Assembly: GCA_051453625.1 (NCBI GenBank)
Contig: JBOZIK010000001.1
Coordinates: 225,977,846-226,041,845 of the forward strand
Reading direction: 5' to 3'
Origin: Welwitschia mirabilis
Taxonomy: Eukaryota; Gnetophyta; Gnetopsida; Welwitschiales
DNA length: 64,000 nucleotides
The notes under the pieces were generated by a model. That model searched no databases. It was given only the letters and a program-made list of their open reading frames with translations, and had not been told where the DNA came from. Numbering within the stretch: the stretch's first letter is position 1; every line of letters starts with the position of its first letter. Positions 59,179 to 64,000 of the stretch are shown here, one piece after another. A program made the translations under genes and the position numbers.

Positions 59179-60399
59179 TGTTAGGATTTTATATTGCTAA
59201 TTGATGTCAAACTAATATGATATTGGTAAAATGAAATGTGATTTTATAAATGCAAGAAACTAAAGGATCCATCTCTAAAAGGAAACCAAGGTTTGGACAT
59301 GTTCTAATTAAAGTAACTTGATTTTCTATCTAAGGACTTAAAGTAGGAGTCAACTGAACTTGGAAATACTCATTTTGACCTAATTTATAAGGGGTTTAAT
59401 AGATCTTTAATGGGTTGACTGGATCTGGAAATGCATTTTTCAAGCTTCTTCATATGTACTATGTCATATGAGTTTGACCGAACTCATGTTGGATCGATTA
59501 GACCTAAAGAAAATTAATTAACTAGATTTTAGATGGGGGCGACCAGACCAAGTAATGTGAATTAATCAAGTCAATTAGATGAAAAAGGAGGAAACTTAAG
59601 CAAGTGACATGAGTCACTCAGGTCAACTGGATATTTTGAGGGATCAATCGATTAGAGCAGAAGCAGAAATTTTCAAATAGTTTTCTAACCATTATTTCAT
59701 TACTTCTATTTGTTTTAAATGTCAGATCCATTTCCAACTACCTAATAGTTATATTTTGACAAAATCTATTTAAAGAGAAAACACTCAAAAACCTGGGATG
59801 ATTAAGATTAAATAGGTTTTAAAAAGGAATTTTAGACTCTTGATCTGAAGATCTTATCTTTGTACTATCATTCTTCTTTCATTTAACACATACCTTTGTA
59901 CTAAATATGAGTTATAAGGATCCATGGATAGTTCTTGCATTTCAGTGACTTATAGCATAGAGGCTTCATTCCCTTACTCATCCTTAAGCATTTTTTTGAG
60001 GTTGAGATGTAGCTTGCAAAAGTCTATTTTATTGACATTAAGACTTAGGCTGTAAAATTCCATTTATGAAGGTTGAAACTTAGCCTACAAATGTGTAGTT
60101 TATAAAGGTTAAAATCTAGCCTCAAAAAATCTACTTTGTAAGGTTAAAGGTTAGCCTTGAAAACCTAGTGGATAGTGAAGCAACAAAGATCTATAATAGT
60201 CTTAGTTATTGACTGTCTTTTAAGAGTAGGGTAGGGTCTATCTCAAACCACTATAAATCTTATTTTGTGCCTTATTTTTTATTCTACTTTTTGAGTTTAT
60301 TTATATTTTTTATGTGATAGTTTATTTATTGGGTAGTAATAATTGTTTAAAATTTTCAAAAGTTCTATTCATCCCCTTTCTAGGGTTCGGGATCCTACA
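59179..60399 (+). repeat. C3 LTR4 (1221 bp)
   Basis: TGTTAGGATTTTATATTGC to GGGATCCTACA, followed by the TSD AGTAA (60400-60404). It is the best preserved LTR start of the family. Confidence 0.9.
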
Positions 60400-60404
60400 A
60401 GTAA

Positions 60405-61440
60405 TACACCTCTTTGACAGTTACCACCAATGGAACCTATGTCATCCAGGGATGTTATGACAACTACTAAACTACTTTTCCAACTATTTTTATAACCATA
60501 TTTTAGTTATGGATACCTAACTATTACAATAGTATTATAAAAGGACATAATGCCCATCTTAAAAAGAGTGGACGACTATTCTCAGAAGAGGAATGTAAAA
60601 GAAGAGACAAATGAGTTCAAGAGAACATCAAACCAACTAATGCATCATAGAATATAGAGTAAATGGATGAATGGATGAAATAGAGATCCAACTAGATTAT
60701 ATTCATTCACGAAATGAACTCCTTATTAGTAGGTTCAACAACCTACTCTTTTGTTTGGAAGAAAGACCCATCGAATAGAATCCTAGGACATCCCAAAAAA
60801 AACCCTACACCTCAAGATAAACTACTTCATCAGATGTAATTAATCTTTAAAACATTTAAATGAGAGTGCTAAACATAGAGGTAAATCTTCAATCCTTTCT
60901 ATCTAATGGAGCAAATAATTACAACATATAACAACAAGAAGGAGAGGAAATTGCTAAGATGATATGCCTTAAAACATATAAAGGCAAAGCAACAATAAGT
61001 GAAGAAGCCATATCTTGGATTCGACAAATAGAAAACTACTTTTATTTTTGGATTGTTCCACCAGAAAAACAGTGTGCATACACCATTGTCTTTCTTACAG
61101 GAAATGCACAAGAATGGTGGTCAAGATGCTAAGAAAACATCCTTAAAGGATACCATGGGATACCTTCATAGAAGAATTCAAAAAGAAATTTATTTCAGAA
61201 GACCTCATTGAAGACTAAATGGTGGAATTCCAGTGTCTCCACTTGGGAAAATTTCCACTAAATGAACATTGATTTGAATTCTATTGCCTCATTAAACACT
61301 AAAAGAATTTCTCTGAAAATCAGTCGATTAATAACTTCATTGGTAACTTACCATCTAAACTCAGAAGTATTCTCTAAACTCTACAAATTAACTCAACTGA
61401 AGATGCCCACAGAAAGATAAGATACTATCTTTAAGGGTAG
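60405..61440 (+). pseudogene. G5 gag remnant
   Basis: After C3 the interior resumes. The clear part at 60960-61140 reads YKGKATISEEAISWIRQIEN, YFYFWIVPPEKQCAYTIVFL and TGNAQEWWS, the classic Retrotrans_gag core ending in a WW motif. It is followed by DTFIEEFKKKFISEDLIED, VEFQCLHLGKFPLNEH and NFIGNLPSKLRSIL. Upstream 60405-60900 is Pro- and Thr-rich and less clear. Confidence 0.83.
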
Positions 61441-61479
61441 GATACTTATTGGAATGAATACCACAACTCCTAAGTAGAT

Positions 61480-61630
61480 AAATCCATCCTGAAAAGGTCT
61501 TAGATACCATCAATAAGAAATTTTAAAATAAAAATGTAAAGGAAGTGCTTATCCAATGGACCCATTATAATGAAGAAACTTGGGAAAAGTAGGGAGTATA
61601 TGAAGAAGATCTTTTTCAAACCTCTTAATA
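61480..61630 (+). pseudogene. G5 chromodomain-like C-terminus
   Basis: PEKVLDTINKKF, then NKNVKEVLIQWTHYNEETWE, then YEEDLFQTS and a stop. The order I-L-D/R, basic stretch, V-x-V-x-W-x-x-Y-x-E-x-x-T-W-E is that of the chromodomain-like end of plant chromovirus integrases. It directs integration to particular chromatin in active elements. It directly follows gag, so the whole protease-to-integrase part was lost. Confidence 0.75.
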
Positions 61631-61792
61631 AAACATGATATGTTACTTACTTACTTTTTAGTGTATTTCTTAATATATAATGTCTTCCTTCCCTTATGTT
61701 TTGTAGATAATAAAAAAATAATCTAAATGGCCATGCTTTCATGAACTACACAAGATGAGGGGAAACCATGCTTGAGGATGGGCACGATGCTT

Positions 61793-61804
61793 AAGGGGAT
61801 GGAA
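61793..61804 (+). promoter_or_regulatory. G5 polypurine tract
   Basis: AAGGGGATGGAA directly before the LTR start TGTAACATTCC. Confidence 0.85.
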
Positions 61805-62219
61805 TGTAACATTCCAAATTTACTATTTTGTAAAGAAGCGTGTTAAGGCCCTAAATGAGCATAATTAATGAGATATGAATGGGGGTGATATAAATATTTA
61901 AAGATCTATCCTTTCATTAGGCTAGTCAAGCTTATGACATTAGGTGGTGGTGGATAGGCTAGGTGGATGTAACCAATGATAACCTTAGCTAATCCTTAAG
62001 GGACCCCAGGAGAGGGACTCAGATCATAGTCCATGTTTTTATCTTTGACCACTAGTCTAGGTGTATTGGCTAATGATAAGGAATGCAAACCACTACTATC
62101 AGTAATAAACTCTATGTTTTCTGAAATTATTCCTTGTTATTCTTATTGATTTGGACATAATATTTATATGTTCTTCTTTACAACAGAATGACCTTAAAAC
62201 AATAAAAAGAAACATTACA
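61805..62219 (+). repeat. G5 right LTR (415 bp)
   Basis: TGTAACATTCCAAATTTAC to AAACATTACA. Same length as the left LTR. The TSD ATGCA follows at 62220-62224. Confidence 0.95.
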
Positions 62220-62224
62220 ATGCA

Positions 62225-64000
62225 TATATAAATCTATTTATATAAAACTTATGATTATTTTAATTATCCAAAATTTATATATACCAGTTTTCTTTTAATG
62301 GAAAATGAGAAATAATTATCATAATATTTGATTAAGTGATTAATATAGACTTTATGATGCTTATATTTTAGATAACTATGAATAAGGAAAATCTCTACTT
62401 TTCAACATAGAGCCATGAAGGTGAAATATTAGTAAACATTCAAATATCACCTTTATCTAGAAGAATGTTCAAGGAACCAAACCTAGTCAAATATTCTTGA
62501 AAGGATCTTTAGTAGTACAACTCTCCTTCTAGTTGATTCCAACAAAGTTAAAGTTTCCTACTTATATAAAGGACCCTATTTATTAGTAATGAGATTACCA
62601 ACCTACATTTTTATCTTAAACCTTAGTGAATACTTGTCTTTCTTATACACATTTAGGGATTTATACATATATGTTATTATTATGGGGAAAAAATGAAAAA
62701 AAAGGATAAGGGGACAAGATTATTTAATGATCTAACACCATATAAAGAAGAGATTCTATAAAAAGGGACTTTGTCCATTAGTAATAAGGGAATTGTAATT
62801 AATATTGAATGAAGTATCTATGCATTTACATAAGATATTAACTAAAATTTATAGAATCCATGGTCATAGAATCATAAAATTTTGATGTTTATATTGAATT
62901 AGTGGGTTGATTCTTGTAAATCATGATTAATTTGATTAAAAATAAAGGGAAAATAAAATTTTATAGCTAAAAAGAGAAATAACATAGTTATAGTAATAAA
63001 GATATCTATTATAATTTAAATTAAATAACTTGCTTTTGATATACTTTAGAGGTAAATCTATTACAAAAATAATTTACTAAGATAACTAAAAAAAGAAGAA
63101 AAAATTGAGGAAAATAAAATCTATATATTATGTAGTTAATTTTATGAAAACTCTTAGTCCTTAAAATTTTGTAAAAACTTCCTATTTTTTCTTGGAGTTA
63201 AATCTAAAAGTCAAATTAGAAGCCTTTCTCTTAATTCACATCTTCTAAGATATTTCAGATAGCTCTTGCACATCTTGCTAGTGTTGAACATAGTGATACA
63301 AGAAGTGTTATGGCTCTTTGTCCAGATAATTTTTGATATAATATATGTTCAATTTTAAATCTATAATGTGTAACTCTAGTTAATCCTATATATTTATGAT
63401 CATATATTTAATTATTTTGAAGTTAAACATGATACCAAGTAAATCTTGATTTATAGAAGTCCTATTTCCATGAGCTATATTTGATCGAGTTTATCTTTTA
63501 CTATCTCTTCGTTAGAAACAAATATTCATTAAGAAAATTATGAGAATTTTTTTTATATTTTTCATGATTGGAAAAATTGCTTGGATTCCATAATTTATTT
63601 AAATATTAAGTAACTTCTTTTACTAAATTGTACATAGGCTAATCCTAATCAGCTCCACTAGAGGAGAATAACTCTATTATTAGAATTCTAGTATTATTTA
63701 TCTTAGTAAAGTGAACTTTAGGTTTTTCATTCTTAAAAATAAGAACCATGTTCTCAACGAAATATTTTGATCTAGATGATGCAAAATTAGAAGACAAGAA
63801 TTTGAAATTAATATTAAAGAGAATCAATGAAACAAGAGGAACTAGATTAAAATGGAAGAGATGAAGTAGTATAAGTAAGTTCAAGAGTTTATATTTTCAA
63901 GAACAAATCACAAAATTTTAGAAACCTCATATAGATAAATATGTAGGAAAATTAGGCATGGAAGTTAATTGACATCTAAGAAGATTTCCATAATCTACTT
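62225..64000. other. old AT-rich flank of G5, probably G4 continuation
   Basis: No LTR match was found within the window. A TATATAAAGGACC motif lies near 62564. Coding-like pieces are seen on the minus strand between about 63240 and 63890. The rest is AT-rich with no recognised feature. Confidence 0.4.
63240..63890 (-). pseudogene. coding-like minus-strand stretch, unrecognised
   Basis: Minus-strand translation gives KYFVENMVLIFKNEKPKVHF and NNTRILIIELFSSSGAD (frame 63884-63645), then, after frameshifts, YIGLTRVTHYRFKIEHILYQ and KLSGQRAITLLVSLCSTLAR near 63270-63400. The runs look like former protein rather than chance AT-rich ORF. I do not recognise the family and propose no function. Confidence 0.35.

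Larger units (their letters stand above)
46593..60399 (+). mobile_element. C3: compound gag-only copia array (4 LTRs, 3 bodies)
   Basis: Order: LTR1 46593-47778, body a 47779-50095, LTR2 50096-51195, foreign segment 51196-53760 with a gap, body b 53861 to about 55540 (5' part missing), LTR3 about 55545-56560 (5' part missing), body c 56561-59178, LTR4 59179-60399. Bodies encode only gag, with no protease, integrase or RT, as in TR-GAG elements. The outer TSD is exact. LTRs end (C)CTACA or TTATACA and are followed by a Met-type PBS where a body follows. Confidence 0.88.
45117..62219 (+). mobile_element. G5: gypsy chromovirus derivative (gag + chromodomain), interrupted by C3
   Basis: Two 415-bp LTRs begin TGTAA(C/T)(A/G)TTCC and end ATTACA. 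A Met-type PBS follows the left one and an AAGGGGATGGAA polypurine tract precedes the right one. The interior, after removing C3, is a long motif-rich leader (45690-46590), gag (about 60640-61440) and a chromodomain-like C-terminus (61480-61630). Protease, RT, RNase H and integrase are missing, so gag now lies almost against the chromodomain. Confidence 0.86.

Overview
This window looks like a gene-poor, repeat-filled stretch of a flowering-plant nuclear genome. The DNA is strongly AT-rich. No reading frame exceeds about 110 codons, and I recognise no intact host gene, tRNA or rRNA. Almost everything I could identify is decayed LTR retrotransposon of plant type: Ty3/gypsy chromovirus, Ty3/gypsy Athila/Tat (OTA)-like, and Ty1/copia elements with Sirevirus-like traits. 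Many in-frame stops sit where related copies keep Gln or Trp, as expected from methyl-cytosine deamination. The species cannot be named from the sequence.

Layout. 1-541 is a 72-73 bp tandem repeat, followed by a gap. About 1140-7187 is a minus-strand chromovirus-type gypsy element (G1), the only element here with gag, protease, RT, RNase H and integrase remnants in one run. 7637 to about 32245 is a gypsy gag-protease element (G2) whose right LTR is split by a copia element C1 (16047-30919). C1's own left LTR is split by a minus-strand gypsy gag-protease element G3 (16159-24128), which forms a three-LTR array with a perfect CTAGG target-site duplication (TSD). 32444-41298 is a second copia element (C2, perfect TSD AATCT) inside an OTA gypsy element (G4), whose RT-RNase H-integrase remains lie at about 42380-45030. 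G4 was also hit by G5 (45117-62219, 415-bp LTRs, TSD ACGCA/ATGCA), a gypsy element reduced to gag plus chromodomain. G5 carries a compound copia insertion C3 (46593-60399, perfect TSD AGTAA) made of four LTRs and three gag-only bodies. 62225-64000 is old AT-rich flank.

How the parts relate. The TSDs and interruptions give a relative order: G2 before C1 before G3, and G4 before C2 and G5, with C3 after G5. Most elements have lost pol. C1, C2 and probably G2 carry, where pol should be, a different reading frame resembling the uncharacterised 'putative plant transposon protein' family (PF20167-like). In C1 and C2 it ends in an acidic tail. C3 is gag-only and resembles the TR-GAG class of non-autonomous elements. 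Several families also carry their own short iterated motif in LTRs and leaders. The most interesting signal is therefore a community of non-autonomous retrotransposons from different lineages that seem to have converged on the same cargo ORF and on motif-rich LTRs.

Seven runs of N are present (624-876, 3556-3655, 12553-12562, 23526-23625, 53474-53483, 53761-53860, 57187-57286). Several fall at repeat junctions, so local order there may be an assembly artefact.
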